From Flammeovirga pectinis (lineage in GTDB: Bacteria > Bacteroidota > Bacteroidia > Cytophagales > Flammeovirgaceae), in the NCBI RefSeq assembly GCF_003970675.1, contig NZ_CP034562.1, positions 3,694,001-3,758,000 of the forward strand: a stretch of 64,000 nt of DNA, given 5' to 3'. Of the stretch, positions 54,455-64,000 are shown one piece after another; positions within the stretch are counted from its first letter, which is position 1, and each line of letters begins with the position of its first letter. The position numbers and the translations under genes are program-made. The notes beneath the pieces are model-generated. The model was given only the letters and a program-made list of their open reading frames with translations. It had not been told where the DNA came from and ran no database searches.

Positions 54455-55522
54455 ATGCAAAAGAAAATAAATTTTATTCTTCCTTTCCCTCCTGATCACC
54501 CTGGTGGAGGAACAAAAATGATTTTTGAAAATGCACAAAGGTTAGCTAATAAAGGGTATGATGTTGCTATTTATAGTAATTCCCTTACAAAAGGAATGCA
54601 TAAAGGAAATAAATGGGTAAAATATTTTAAGAATAAATTCACTAAAAGATACATTCCTAATTGGTTTGAATTTCATAAGAGTATCCAACATTATACTATA
54701 CCTCATATAAGTGATTATTTTATAAGAGATGCTGATATATTGATTACCACTTGGTATCAAACAGCATTAGATTGTCATAAGTTATCATCTTCTAAAGGAA
54801 AGAAAATTAACTATATACAAGATTATGAAATTTGGGGTAACAAAAAAGACTTAGTACATCAATCATATTCTTTAAAAGGATATGAATATATAGTAATTTC
54901 AAAATATTTATACAGAATACTTAAGAAATACACCTCTAAGGTACAATTAATAAGCTATGGAGTGAATTATGAAAAATTTAATATTAAGACACCTATAAAG
55001 GATCGTTCTCCTTACACAGTTTCTATGTTATACTCCAGAGAAGATCGTAAAAATGTTACTGTTGCAATAGAAGCATTGATAGCCTTAAAAAATAAATACC
55101 CTAAACTAGAAGCTCACTTTTTTGGTGTTTCAGAAAGACCAAAAAATCTTGATCAAGATTGGATTTATTACACTCAAAAGCCTGAAAAAGTTTCTGATAT
55201 ATATAATAAAACTGCTATATTTTTACAACCCTCATATCAAGAAGGATTATCATTAAACCCTATAGAAGCTAAGGCATCAGGCTGTGCTTGTGTGTATACT
55301 AATATTGATGGGCACTTAGATCATTCTATTGATAATGTAAATTGCTTACTAGTTCCAATTAATGACAGTCAAGCTTTTATTGATAAAGTTTCTTTATTAA
55401 TAGAAAATAATGATAAAAGAATAAAAATGGCACAAAATGGTCATGATCATATTCAAGATAATTTTTTATGGGATGGAGCTATTCAAAAACTAGAAAATAT
55501 TATTCTAAGTAATCCACAATAA
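54455..55522 (+). CDS. Glycosyltransferase family 4 protein
   Basis: The 355-residue GT-B enzyme has FPPDHPGGGTKMIFENA in the first half. The nucleotide-sugar-binding half has AIFLQPSYQEGLSLNPIEAKASG, the GT4 ExxxGxxxxEA-like site, and GHLDHSIDNVNCLLVP. It lies 12 bases after the DUF4422 gene. Confidence 0.88.
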   Translation: MQKKINFILPFPPDHPGGGTKMIFENAQRLANKGYDVAIYSNSLTKGMHKGNKWVKYFKNKFTKRYIPNWFEFHKSIQHYTIPHISDYFIRDADILITTWYQTALDCHKLSSSKGKKINYIQDYEIWGNKKDLVHQSYSLKGYEYIVISKYLYRILKKYTSKVQLISYGVNYEKFNIKTPIKDRSPYTVSMLYSREDRKNVTVAIEALIALKNKYPKLEAHFFGVSERPKNLDQDWIYYTQKPEKVSDIYNKTAIFLQPSYQEGLSLNPIEAKASGCACVYTNIDGHLDHSIDNVNCLLVPINDSQAFIDKVSLLIENNDKRIKMAQNGHDHIQDNFLWDGAIQKLENIILSNPQ

Positions 55523-55556
55523 TTATCCATCAAATTATTTAATCTATCAAAATACT

Positions 55557-56687
55557 ATGAAAAAGAAAATTGCCTTTATATGCGCTGATAACCCCAATGA
55601 CAAAAGAGCTTGGTCGGGTACAGCACATACAATTTTCACTATCTTAAATCATAACTACGATACTATTTGGAATGGTCCTATTAAAATAAATTTTAAAGAA
55701 AAAATTAAACTTTTTATAAATAAATACAGTAATAAAAATTTTGGAGGAAGACTTGCTAATGAACGTAATATTTTAATTTCTAAAATTTATTCTAGCTATG
55801 TAAGCCAATTTATTAATAGTCATGAATTTGATTATGTATTTATTTGTGCTGTTCCATTTATGGGGGCATACATTAATACAAAGACACCTATAATTTATCT
55901 CAGTGATGCCACTTTTGAGAATATGATTGACTTTTACAGTCCTTTTAAAAGATTGAATAAAAAAGGTATTGTTGAAGGGCATGAAATAGAAAATTTACTT
56001 TTATCAAAATCTAAGCATGTTATATTTAGTTCTGATTGGGCTTTAAAAAGTGCTATTAATTATTACAATTGTAATTCTAATAAAGTATCTCTTCTCGACT
56101 TTGGTGCTAATATCCCTTTAGTAGAATACAAAGAAAATATACCTTCAGAATATATAAACAATACTTGTAGATTACTTTTTAGTGGTGTTGATTGGGAGAG
56201 AAAAGGTGGGGAATTAGCTTACAGAGTATTTCTAGAATTGTTAAAACGAAATATTAATTCCGAGTTAATTATTATTGGTTGTAACCCCAATATTAAAAAT
56301 AAGAAAGTAACTATAATTCCATTTCTAAATAAGAATAATAAAGAAGACTTATCTATCTTCAATAGTTATTTCAAAGAATCAACATTTTTTATTTTACCAT
56401 CAATTGCTGATTGTACACCAATAGTTTTTTCAGAGGCTGCTGCAAATAGCTTACCTGTTTTATCTACTAAAGTAGGTGGTATAGCATCTGTTATTGAAGA
56501 AGGTATAAATGGATTTACATTTAAATTGGATGCATCTGAGAAAGATTATGCTGATAAAATTGAACAGTTATGGAATAATAAAAATCAATTAATTCAATTG
56601 CGAAAAACTTCTCTACAAGAGTATAATAGAAGGTTAAATTGGAATACATGGTCAGAAAAATTTGATACAATTATAGAGAATATATAA
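55557..56687 (+). CDS. Glycosyltransferase family 4 protein
   Basis: The 376-residue GT-B protein has CADNPNDKRAWSGTAHTIF at the N terminus, LLFSGVDWERKGGELAYRVF in the hinge region, and FFILPSIADCTPIVFSEAAANSLPV in the donor-binding domain. A related GT4 group is common in capsule clusters. It is followed by one base and the next start codon, showing tight coupling. Confidence 0.87.
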   Translation: MKKKIAFICADNPNDKRAWSGTAHTIFTILNHNYDTIWNGPIKINFKEKIKLFINKYSNKNFGGRLANERNILISKIYSSYVSQFINSHEFDYVFICAVPFMGAYINTKTPIIYLSDATFENMIDFYSPFKRLNKKGIVEGHEIENLLLSKSKHVIFSSDWALKSAINYYNCNSNKVSLLDFGANIPLVEYKENIPSEYINNTCRLLFSGVDWERKGGELAYRVFLELLKRNINSELIIIGCNPNIKNKKVTIIPFLNKNNKEDLSIFNSYFKESTFFILPSIADCTPIVFSEAAANSLPVLSTKVGGIASVIEEGINGFTFKLDASEKDYADKIEQLWNNKNQLIQLRKTSLQEYNRRLNWNTWSEKFDTIIENI

Positions 56688-56688
56688 C

Positions 56689-57723
56689 ATGAATTATAGA
56701 AAAACTGCACTAATAGAACTAGGAGGATCTCATTCTGAATGTATTTATTCTCAACTTCTATTTTTAAAAAACAAAAAATTTAAAACTTCATTAATTCTCG
56801 ATCAAAAAGTAGATACATTAATTGACTATGAAGAAATGTATGAAGCTAAAAAAGTATACAATACTAATATTAGTCCTATATTATTAGCTTTCAAAGTTTG
56901 GAAATATATCATCACGAATAATTTTTCTTTAGTAATTTTCAATACTGCTCAAGGAAGTATTACAAAATATATATGTATACTACCCTTTCCTTCTAAGATT
57001 AGTTTTATTGGTACATTACATAATCTTAGGAAAACCCAAGGAAGCATAGGTCATAATATCATTGCAAGAAAATGTAATAAATTGTTTACTCTCAGTGATT
57101 TTCTAATTGATAACATATCTACTAACAAAAGTTCATATCGTGCCTATTATCCTGTTTTTTTTCCGAAGTACACAATTGATACATCAGTTATAAAAAAAAC
57201 AGGTGAAATATGGATAACGGTACCTGGAGGAATATTCTTTGAAAGGAAACCATACATGGATTTTATATCAAAATTGAAAATTGAAAATTCTAATCTTCGT
57301 TTTCTGTTTCTAGGTATCGGAAATAAAAAGCAATTAAATCAACTTAAAAGCATAATAGAAGAACAATCTTTATCAAAATATTTTATTTTTTGGGATCAAT
57401 TTATTTCAAATTCTACATTTCACACTTATATAAATCTTAGTGATTATATTTTACCACTTGTAGATACAGAGTTTAATAATGAGATGTATAAAACAAGAAT
57501 TACTGGTGCATTTAATCTTGCATATGCATATAAAAAAACAATGATTTTACATTCATCTTTTAAAACGTATATGGAATTTAATAATAACACTATTTTCTAT
57601 AATTACACCTCTATTAATTCTATTTTGGCTAATCTAGCTAATTCTTCTAATTATATTAATAATGATTTTTTATCATTAGAATATCAATCTAAGAGATATA
57701 CAGAATTTATTCCTATCAAATAA
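56689..57723 (+). CDS. Putative glycosyltransferase (GT-B-like), family uncertain
   Basis: The 344-residue protein has ALIELGGSHSECIYSQLLFL at the N terminus, FIGTLHNLRKTQGSIGHNII, and WITVPGGIFFERKPYMDF with FLFLGIGNKKQLNQL, arranged as in two-domain GT-B enzymes. Clear GT4 catalytic motifs are missing from the second half (YILPLVDTEFNNEMYKTRIT). The position between two sugar-transfer genes supports the role. Composition is even more AT-rich than the thi operon. Confidence 0.6.
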   Translation: MNYRKTALIELGGSHSECIYSQLLFLKNKKFKTSLILDQKVDTLIDYEEMYEAKKVYNTNISPILLAFKVWKYIITNNFSLVIFNTAQGSITKYICILPFPSKISFIGTLHNLRKTQGSIGHNIIARKCNKLFTLSDFLIDNISTNKSSYRAYYPVFFPKYTIDTSVIKKTGEIWITVPGGIFFERKPYMDFISKLKIENSNLRFLFLGIGNKKQLNQLKSIIEEQSLSKYFIFWDQFISNSTFHTYINLSDYILPLVDTEFNNEMYKTRITGAFNLAYAYKKTMILHSSFKTYMEFNNNTIFYNYTSINSILANLANSSNYINNDFLSLEYQSKRYTEFIPIK

Positions 57724-57731
57724 TTACTTTT

Positions 57732-58535
57732 ATGAAAAATTGTATTATTACTATCCCAGTTTATAAAAAGACTTTATCTCAAAATGAATTAATTTCTTTT
57801 AAACAAGTAACTACAATCTTAAAGAAGTGGGATTTTTCAATTGTCACCTATAGAGAATTAGATCTATCTTTTTATACAGATATCCTAGATAAAACAGAAG
57901 TTAATTACAAAGTAAATTTCTTTAAAAAATTGTATTTTGAGAATGTCCATGGATACAATATGTTAATGGTGAGCTTAGACTTCTACAAAACATTTAATGC
58001 AGAATATAAGTTCCTATTGATTTATCAAATCGACTGTTTCATTTTTACTGACCAAATAGAAAAATGGTGTAAAAAAAACTACTCTTATATTGGAGCTCCT
58101 TGGCCACATGGAGCTCAAAATGAACCTATTCAATTTAAGTATGTAGGAAATGGAGGATTATCGTTAAGGAAAATTGAAGACCACATAAGAGTAATAAAAA
58201 GCTCAACCTTATTGAATTCTATTTTTAGTTTAAATTTACCTAAACGTTTAAAACAATGGTATGCTTACCTAAGGTTAACATATAAAAACACATCTCTTTT
58301 TAAGAAAAACACAAAAAATGAAGACATGTTTTTCGGGAAAAATTCTTCTAAAACATTTTCATTTTTCACTATACCAACACCAAAAGAAGCTTTATTATTT
58401 AGTATAGAATCTCGTCCAGAAGAATGTATTGAGGTAAATAAAGTATTACCAATGGGTATCCATGCATGGGAAAAATACGATAAAAAATATTGGACTCCAT
58501 ATATAGAAAAGGTCGGTTTTACTATTATAAAATAA
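57732..58535 (+). CDS. DUF5672-family protein, likely glycosyltransferase
   Basis: The 267-residue protein has the DUF5672 pattern: IITIPVYKKTLSQNELISFK, YKFLLIYQIDCFIF (the acidic pair of a GT-A site), YIGAPWPHG and VGNGGLSLRK, with EDMFFGKN near the end. Family members occur in polysaccharide clusters and look like GT-A enzymes. It is the last + strand gene of the block and ends 7 bases from the convergent methyltransferase. Confidence 0.8.
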   Translation: MKNCIITIPVYKKTLSQNELISFKQVTTILKKWDFSIVTYRELDLSFYTDILDKTEVNYKVNFFKKLYFENVHGYNMLMVSLDFYKTFNAEYKFLLIYQIDCFIFTDQIEKWCKKNYSYIGAPWPHGAQNEPIQFKYVGNGGLSLRKIEDHIRVIKSSTLLNSIFSLNLPKRLKQWYAYLRLTYKNTSLFKKNTKNEDMFFGKNSSKTFSFFTIPTPKEALLFSIESRPEECIEVNKVLPMGIHAWEKYDKKYWTPYIEKVGFTIIK

Positions 58536-58542
58536 AAGAGTA

Positions 58543-59253
58543 TTAATACCCTTTCATTTTATAATATGGCCATAATAAATAACGCTTTGAATGTCTTAAA
58601 AACAACTTTAATTCAATAAATTTTAAATTTAAATTCTCTTTTATAGATAATTCAATAACATCATCTCTATAATAAACAGTATCAGAGTTATTCTTATACC
58701 ATATTTTATAATTATTTTTTTCTATCCATTGATTGATTTCCTTAATAAAAGGATTCGTATAAAATTTACCATGAGTTTCTACAGATATAATTTTTGGTAA
58801 ACTTTTTAAATTTTTAAGTACATACCATTCAGCTCCTTCAATATCGATACTTAATAAATCAATATCTCCTGAATCTATCTTATCAAATGTTACACACGGT
58901 ACTGTAAATGTATCACTTTCTTTGATAGTATATAAATCGTTAATTAATGCTGGGCTTTTAGGTAAATCCGTAATGAATGTAGAGGCATTTGCTTTTGCTA
59001 ATTTTAATGACCCATTCTTATCTGCTACTGCAACTTTATGGATAATTATATTTGATTTATCAGAAAAGTACTCATCTATTCTTTTTAAACTATCTGCTGA
59101 TGGTTCTACTAAAATAGTTTTAATTCCATTATTTATAAAATCAAGAATATTAGAAGTCTCCGGGTAATAAACTCCCACTTCACATATACATCTTAATTCT
59201 ATTCCTTTATCCGTTACTTTCTTATAAATTTGCTTATTCTCTTTATAATTCAT
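58543..59253 (-). CDS. FkbM-family methyltransferase
   Basis: The 236-residue SAM-dependent enzyme shows ICEVGVYYPETSNILDFI, LVEPSADSLKRIDEYF, IHKVAVADKNGSLKL and IDLLSIDIEGAEWYVLKNL, typical of the FkbM family, which O-methylates sugars and other metabolites. Here it probably methylates a residue of the surface glycan. It overlaps the upstream GT4 gene by 11 bases. Confidence 0.87.
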   Translation of the reverse strand: MNYKENKQIYKKVTDKGIELRCICEVGVYYPETSNILDFINNGIKTILVEPSADSLKRIDEYFSDKSNIIIHKVAVADKNGSLKLAKANASTFITDLPKSPALINDLYTIKESDTFTVPCVTFDKIDSGDIDLLSIDIEGAEWYVLKNLKSLPKIISVETHGKFYTNPFIKEINQWIEKNNYKIWYKNNSDTVYYRDDVIELSIKENLNLKFIELKLFLRHSKRYLLWPYYKMKGY

Positions 59254-60337
59254 TTTTTTTTATTAACAGTTCATATAATTGATAATATTTATTTGCATTC
59301 TTACTCCACGAGAATTTCTTAGCATATTTTTTCAGCTTAGAAGTATTTTGAATTGTATTACTCTCAAAAATCTGTAAACTTTCAAGAACTTTTATTGCCA
59401 TATAGTTAGGTTCAAAATTATCCCAATAATAAGCATAATCACCTCCAATCTCAGGTAAGCTAGTTAAATTAGAACAAATTACAGGAGTTCCACAATACAT
59501 TGCTTCAATAATGGGCAATCCAAAGCCTTCGTATAAAGATGGAAATAAAAAGGCTTCAGCATATTGATATAAATATGACTTTTCATTTTCTGTGATTTCC
59601 CCCAATAATGTCACCCTATTTTCTAACTTTAATTCTTGAATCCTATTTTTAATTTTGATAACATACTCTTCCTTTGAAAAAGATCCCGCAATATAAAGAT
59701 GAGTTTCTTCTTCAATGTTTGGCATCATTTCAACCAAGCTAAGAAAATTTTTTTTAGGCATTATTGTACCAATAGTAAAAAAGAATTTTTGATGCTTTTT
59801 AATGTGGTTAGGTTTCTTTTGCTCAATTTCCATGGGAGAATGTACTCCATTTGGAACAACTACAATTTCTAAATTTTCTGGTATTATTAGATATCTACGT
59901 ACTATTTTTGCTGTAAATTCTGATATGACAGTAATAAGGGATGCTCTATTTACTTGCTTTTGAAGATAATAAAGCTTCTTTTTTTTATTTATACCTTCTT
60001 CTTCAAATAAAAAATTCAAATCATGAATAGTAAGAATATTTTTAACCCCTTTAGATACCCTATATTTAGTCATTTGGTTAGTTAAATGGACTAAATCCAC
60101 CCCTTTATCAAATGGTAAAATATTCTTCTTATTTAAGATTGATAATTTCCTGACTTTAAATGTATTCTCTTCTAGATATGAAACAGATAATGGGGCTGAT
60201 ACTAATATTTCCCACTTAAACTTGTTCTGATCAATAGAAAACAAAGCATTTCCAAAGTTAATGGCTACGTTCCCTAAGCCACAGTTAGGAACTTTAAGCT
60301 TATCAAAATCTATTAATACCGTTTTTAAGTTACTCAC
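59243..60337 (-). CDS. Glycosyltransferase family 4 protein (duplicate of the fusion's second half)
   Basis: The 364-residue GT-B enzyme has KVPNCGLGNVAINFGNALF at the N terminus, LTIHDLNFLFEEEG, FFTIGTIMPKKNFLSLVEMM and EAFLFPSLYEGFGLPIIEAM. Each of these blocks is matched by the C-terminal half of the neighbouring 617-residue protein, so the two arose by tandem duplication. It overlaps that gene by 8 bases. Confidence 0.9.
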   Translation of the reverse strand: MSNLKTVLIDFDKLKVPNCGLGNVAINFGNALFSIDQNKFKWEILVSAPLSVSYLEENTFKVRKLSILNKKNILPFDKGVDLVHLTNQMTKYRVSKGVKNILTIHDLNFLFEEEGINKKKKLYYLQKQVNRASLITVISEFTAKIVRRYLIIPENLEIVVVPNGVHSPMEIEQKKPNHIKKHQKFFFTIGTIMPKKNFLSLVEMMPNIEEETHLYIAGSFSKEEYVIKIKNRIQELKLENRVTLLGEITENEKSYLYQYAEAFLFPSLYEGFGLPIIEAMYCGTPVICSNLTSLPEIGGDYAYYWDNFEPNYMAIKVLESLQIFESNTIQNTSKLKKYAKKFSWSKNANKYYQLYELLIKKNEL

Positions 60338-62183
60338 TATCTAAGGTTTCTAAATATAACTTTGCGTATGCTTCTGCATTTTTATTCCAAGAGAATTTAG
60401 AGGCATACTCAAACATTTCTCTTTCTCTTTTTTCTTTATGCAATTCAAAATCTCTTAAGCCATCTTTTACAATACCAGCCATATATTCTGCCTCAAAAGA
60501 TTCCCAATAATACGCATATCTATCTCCTATTTCTGGAAGGCTCGTTTTGTCTGAAGAAAAAGTAGGCTTTTTTGATAACATAGACTCAATAATAGGTAAA
60601 CCAAAACCTTCTAATAATGATGGAAATAAAAATGCTTGACATTTAGAATATAAATATGATTTTTCTTCATCTGAAACTCCTCCAAGAAGTACAATTCTAT
60701 TTTGTAAATTATTTGTACTAATAAGATTTTTTATGCGTACAACATATGATTCTTTTTCAAACATACCCGCTATATACAACTTGATATCATCATCAAAATA
60801 TTGCATCATCTCTATTAATACATGAAAATTCTTTTTAGGCATTACAGTACCAATAGTAAAAAAGAACTTATCATTTCCTCCTAATTGCTTTGGCTTTACT
60901 GGATCTTTAAGCAGAGGTGACTTTACTCCATTATAAATCACTCGAACTTTTTTTGAGCTAGGTATAGATAGATTTGAGCGAATAATTTTTTCAGTAAACT
61001 TAGAAATCACAGTTATCACATCTGCTTTATCAACAGCTTTTTGAATCTTATCTAATTTTGCTTTTGATTTTTGAGGACTTTTTTCTTCAAGGAAATTAAG
61101 GTCATGAATAGTATAAATATTTTTTTTAGCATAATGAACACCATAATCAGTTATTTGACTTGTTAAATGGTATAAGTCAATATGTTTATCTATTGGTGTA
61201 ATACCATTTTTTGTTAATACATTATGACATCTAAAAGATATATCTCTATCATTTTTTATTAATTCTTTTCTACTTTTTGAAGGTAAAAGATATTCATAAG
61301 AAATGGTACTAGGCTGAAAATTTATTAATTCATTAGAAAAATTAATACAAACCTGTCCTAATCCACAATTTGGATATTTTAATCTTTCTAAATCAACTAG
61401 TACTTTCTTTTTGTCTGATCTATATTTTCTCTTATAATCTAGCTCATATAATTTATAGTATTTAAAAAAAACATCTATTCCAACATATGAACTTACTAGT
61501 ACCCCTCTCCATCCAAATAAGAAACCTCTCTTTAGAAAGTAACTCCTAAAGAAAGCAAAAAATGATTTTAGAGAAATCATTAATGGACCTACCTTTTTAA
61601 TTCCTAAATTTTGTTTTGCATATAGCGATGTATAAAACTGCATTTTTGTTATCATCTCTGATATTGATGAATAAGATTCATGTAACAATTCACCTTTTAG
61701 ATTGATTTGTTTTAAATCATCGCATTTTACAGTTTCATGTACTTCCGAATTTGTGAAAGATGTTCTTGATCTATTAAATAATCGAATTATATATTCATTG
61801 CCCCAATCTGTTCCAGAAATAACTTTACCTAAATATTCATTCACTCTATGTACTATACCGAGACTTTCTATATCTAATATATCAAATTTTTGTATCTCAC
61901 TTAATAACTCTTCATTAGGGATTTCATCAGAATCAATAGAAAACACCCAGTCATTAGAAGCATAAGATGCCGCCAAATTCTTCAAAGGTCCAAACCCTAT
62001 AAAAGGAGAATGGAAAATTTTGACATTATTAAAACTTGCTGCAATTTCAAGCGACTTATCTGAAGATCCGTTATCTAAAATGATAACTTCTTCAAAACCA
62101 AGTAAAGATTCTAAAGTTGCTCTTAATGATTTTTCTGCATCCTTTAAAATCATTACAGCAGATATATTACTAATTTGAGTCAT
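60330..62183 (-). CDS. Two-domain glycosyltransferase, GT2-GT4 fusion
   Basis: The 617-residue protein joins an N-terminal GT2 domain (1 to about 250; ISAVMILKDAEKSLRATLES, VIILDNGSSDKS, FSIDSDEIPN, EVHETV), of the WaaE/KdtX type that adds sugar to LPS core, to a complete GT4 domain (about 261-617; YPNCGLGQVCINFSNEL, FFTIGTVMPKKNFHVLIEMM, AFLFPSLLEGFGLPIIESM). The two probably add successive sugars. The GT4 half is a paralogue of the next gene. It lies 9 bases after the ABC exporter. Confidence 0.9.
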   Translation of the reverse strand: MTQISNISAVMILKDAEKSLRATLESLLGFEEVIILDNGSSDKSLEIAASFNNVKIFHSPFIGFGPLKNLAASYASNDWVFSIDSDEIPNEELLSEIQKFDILDIESLGIVHRVNEYLGKVISGTDWGNEYIIRLFNRSRTSFTNSEVHETVKCDDLKQINLKGELLHESYSSISEMITKMQFYTSLYAKQNLGIKKVGPLMISLKSFFAFFRSYFLKRGFLFGWRGVLVSSYVGIDVFFKYYKLYELDYKRKYRSDKKKVLVDLERLKYPNCGLGQVCINFSNELINFQPSTISYEYLLPSKSRKELIKNDRDISFRCHNVLTKNGITPIDKHIDLYHLTSQITDYGVHYAKKNIYTIHDLNFLEEKSPQKSKAKLDKIQKAVDKADVITVISKFTEKIIRSNLSIPSSKKVRVIYNGVKSPLLKDPVKPKQLGGNDKFFFTIGTVMPKKNFHVLIEMMQYFDDDIKLYIAGMFEKESYVVRIKNLISTNNLQNRIVLLGGVSDEEKSYLYSKCQAFLFPSLLEGFGLPIIESMLSKKPTFSSDKTSLPEIGDRYAYYWESFEAEYMAGIVKDGLRDFELHKEKREREMFEYASKFSWNKNAEAYAKLYLETLDSE

Positions 62184-62192
62184 ATAGTTATC

Positions 62193-64000
62193 CTATTTAG
62201 AATATTCCTGCATTTCTTGTAACCTCTTATACATACCATTTTCAACGGCCATCAAGTCTACATGGGTTCCTTCTTCCACTACTTGACCTTCTTTGATAAC
62301 TAAAATCTTATCTGCCTCTTGAATAGTAGATAAACGGTGGGCAATTACAAGTACTGTACGACCTTTCATTAAATGCTGAATTGCATCTTGTACTAACTTT
62401 TCAGATTCAGTATCTAAAGCTGATGTAGCTTCGTCTAGAATTAATATATCTGGGTTTTTAAGAATTGCTCTTGCTATACTTAAACGTTGCTTTTGCCCTC
62501 CAGATAATTTTGAACCTCTATCACCAATAACAGAATTGTATCCCTCTTCTGTTTTAATAATAAACTCATGTGCATTGGCAATTTTAGCGGCTTTCTCTAC
62601 TTCTTCTAAAGTAGTTTCTGTACCAAATGCTATGTTATTATATATTGTATCATTAAACAAAATAGATTCTTGCGTTACAATACCCATATGAGACCTTAAA
62701 GAACTTAAAGTATAATCTTTAACATCATGTCCATCAATTTCAATTTCTCCTGATCTTGGATCATAGAATCTAGGTATTAAATCTGCCAAAGTAGATTTCC
62801 CTCCACCAGAAGGACCTACTAAAGCTAACATCTTACCTTTTTCTAATTTAAAGTTGATATCCTTTAATACATCTTTATCTTCATAACCAAAGCTTACACC
62901 TTTAAACTCAATGCCTTTTTCAAATTTATCTAATGATTTAGCATCAGGTTTATCTTTAATTTTTGGCTCTGTATCTAATAATTCAAAAATACGCTCTGTT
63001 GCAGCCATACCTCTCTGAATACTACTTAAATTACCTGATATTGCTTTTACAGGATTCAATACTTGAGTAAACAAGACAAGATATGCCATAAATTCAGAGG
63101 CTGTTAGTGTAGCATCTTCAGACAATACAATTGTACCACCTAAATAAAGTAAGATACCTACAAAGAAAACACCAAGAACTTCTGATAATGGAGAAGCTAA
63201 TTCTCTTTTAGATGCAAAATCTCTAAATGCTTTAACATAACCTTGATTAAACTTTTCAAAAGATGACGATACGTATTTATCTGCATTAAAACCTTTTACC
63301 ACACGCATACCAACAATTGTTTCGTCAAGTACTCCTAAAAGTGAACCTGATATATCTTGTAAATTATGTGATACTTGCTTTAATTTTTTTGCAATCAAAC
63401 CAATTGATATACCCGATACTGGTAATATCAAGAAAACAAACATTGTCATCTTTGGAGAGATATAGATTAATGTTGAGAAAAAGATCACCAACATAATTGG
63501 GTCTTTTATAAAGGTTACTAATGCTCCAAAGGCATTCTCAGATTCTGTTACATCTGTAGTTGACCTCGCCATTATATCACTTTTTCTAGAATTAGTTAAG
63601 TAACCAATATCTAATGATAATACTCTCTGGAAAACACTTGTTCTTAAAGAGGCTATGGTCGTTCTTCTATAATTTTCTGCAAGTCTTCTTTCTATATATC
63701 TAAATACATTGGTAAATAATGATGCTAAAAATGTGAATAAACAAATAAGCATCAAAGCACTTAATTTACCTTTCTCCAACATTAAAATACCAAACTCTTG
63801 ATAAGTATATTCTTTTATGAATTCCATATTAAAATGAAAATCATTTAAAGTCAATAATTTTTCAGGTATTTCAAATGACTTTTCACTATTAAATAATATA
63901 TCTAACAATGGAATCATTAAACCAAAATTAAGTAAGCTAAATACACTCATAAAAAGTGTAACAAAGAAGTACGGAACTAAGAATGATGGTAAATTACCTG
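62193..64000 (-). CDS. MsbA-like ABC exporter, 5' end outside the window
   Basis: This half-transporter joins a six-helix membrane domain to an ATPase: Walker A GPSGGGKST, signature LSGGQKQRLS, Walker B ILILDEATSALD and the H-loop IAHRLSTI. The frame stays open past the ATG at 63950 to the edge (GNLPSFLVPYFF...), which completes the first membrane helix, so that ATG is internal and the gene is truncated by the window. Relatives flip lipid A or lipid-linked glycans across the inner membrane, which fits the neighbouring glycosyltransferases. Confidence 0.93.
   Translation of the reverse strand, partial: GNLPSFLVPYFFVTLFMSVFSLLNFGLMIPLLDILFNSEKSFEIPEKLLTLNDFHFNMEFIKEYTYQEFGILMLEKGKLSALMLICLFTFLASLFTNVFRYIERRLAENYRRTTIASLRTSVFQRVLSLDIGYLTNSRKSDIMARSTTDVTESENAFGALVTFIKDPIMLVIFFSTLIYISPKMTMFVFLILPVSGISIGLIAKKLKQVSHNLQDISGSLLGVLDETIVGMRVVKGFNADKYVSSSFEKFNQGYVKAFRDFASKRELASPLSEVLGVFFVGILLYLGGTIVLSEDATLTASEFMAYLVLFTQVLNPVKAISGNLSSIQRGMAATERIFELLDTEPKIKDKPDAKSLDKFEKGIEFKGVSFGYEDKDVLKDINFKLEKGKMLALVGPSGGGKSTLADLIPRFYDPRSGEIEIDGHDVKDYTLSSLRSHMGIVTQESILFNDTIYNNIAFGTETTLEEVEKAAKIANAHEFIIKTEEGYNSVIGDRGSKLSGGQKQRLSIARAILKNPDILILDEATSALDTESEKLVQDAIQHLMKGRTVLVIAHRLSTIQEADKILVIKEGQVVEEGTHVDLMAVENGMYKRLQEMQEYSK

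Noticed and set aside
63948-63950. ATG as start of the ABC exporter
   Set aside because: The frame continues upstream without a stop to the window edge and completes a membrane helix, so this Met is internal.

Overview
The window looks like chromosomal DNA of a marine-type member of the Bacteroidota, most likely a Flammeovirga-like cytophagalean. The evidence is the AT-rich composition, several Type IX secretion (T9SS) type A C-terminal sorting domains, the near absence of Shine-Dalgarno sequences, and repeated promoter elements of the Bacteroidota form TTTG/TTG-N19-20-TAnnTTTG. The genus is an inference; the phylum is well supported.

Left part (1-22 kb): the 5' part of a TPR-like protein gene; an array of six identical tRNA-Lys(UUU) genes with one tRNA-Leu(GAG); a minimal T9SS sorting-domain protein; a MarR regulator with two palindromes upstream; rsfS-ftsH; birA; a retroviral-type aspartyl protease with PDZ; a candidate small RNA with its own promoter and terminator; udk-trkA; an SDR epimerase; a complete tetR-tolC-MFP-RND efflux operon; a lipoprotein cyclophilin; a degenerate receiver-domain protein; fabD; two identical tRNA-Asn genes; engB; the RNase P RNA gene; and a secreted glycerophosphodiesterase.

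Middle part (22-43 kb): four related secreted proteins (about 22.5-31 kb) share an N-terminal beta-repeat region starting with a Cys, a common 'TASE..HFxxxRS' module and a T9SS sorting domain. Three of them also share an unrecognised middle domain. A 25-bp remnant of another copy lies beside them. Then come a threonine aldolase, an FMN reductase, a large PAS/GAF membrane sensor without a kinase domain, an SLC13-type permease with RCK_C domains, two adjacent membrane proteins of the same unusual plan (38.3-40.3 kb), a TauE/SafE transporter and miaE-pabB.

Right part (43-64 kb): a full thiamine operon (TPP riboswitch, thiS-thiC-tenI-like-thiD-thiE-thiG-thiH-thiF) makes both halves of thiamine phosphate. 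It is followed by a surface-polysaccharide region: on the + strand a GT2, a polyprenol-phosphate mannose synthase, UDP-galactopyranose mutase, a DUF4422 protein, several GT4-like enzymes and a DUF5672 protein; convergent on the - strand an MsbA-like ABC exporter (running off the right edge), a GT2-GT4 fusion, a GT4 that duplicates the second half of that fusion, and a FkbM methyltransferase. No insertion sequence, phage or CRISPR array was seen. The best candidates for something undescribed are the T9SS paralogue array with its new middle domain, the paired membrane proteins at 38-40 kb, and the small RNA at 7.1-7.3 kb.
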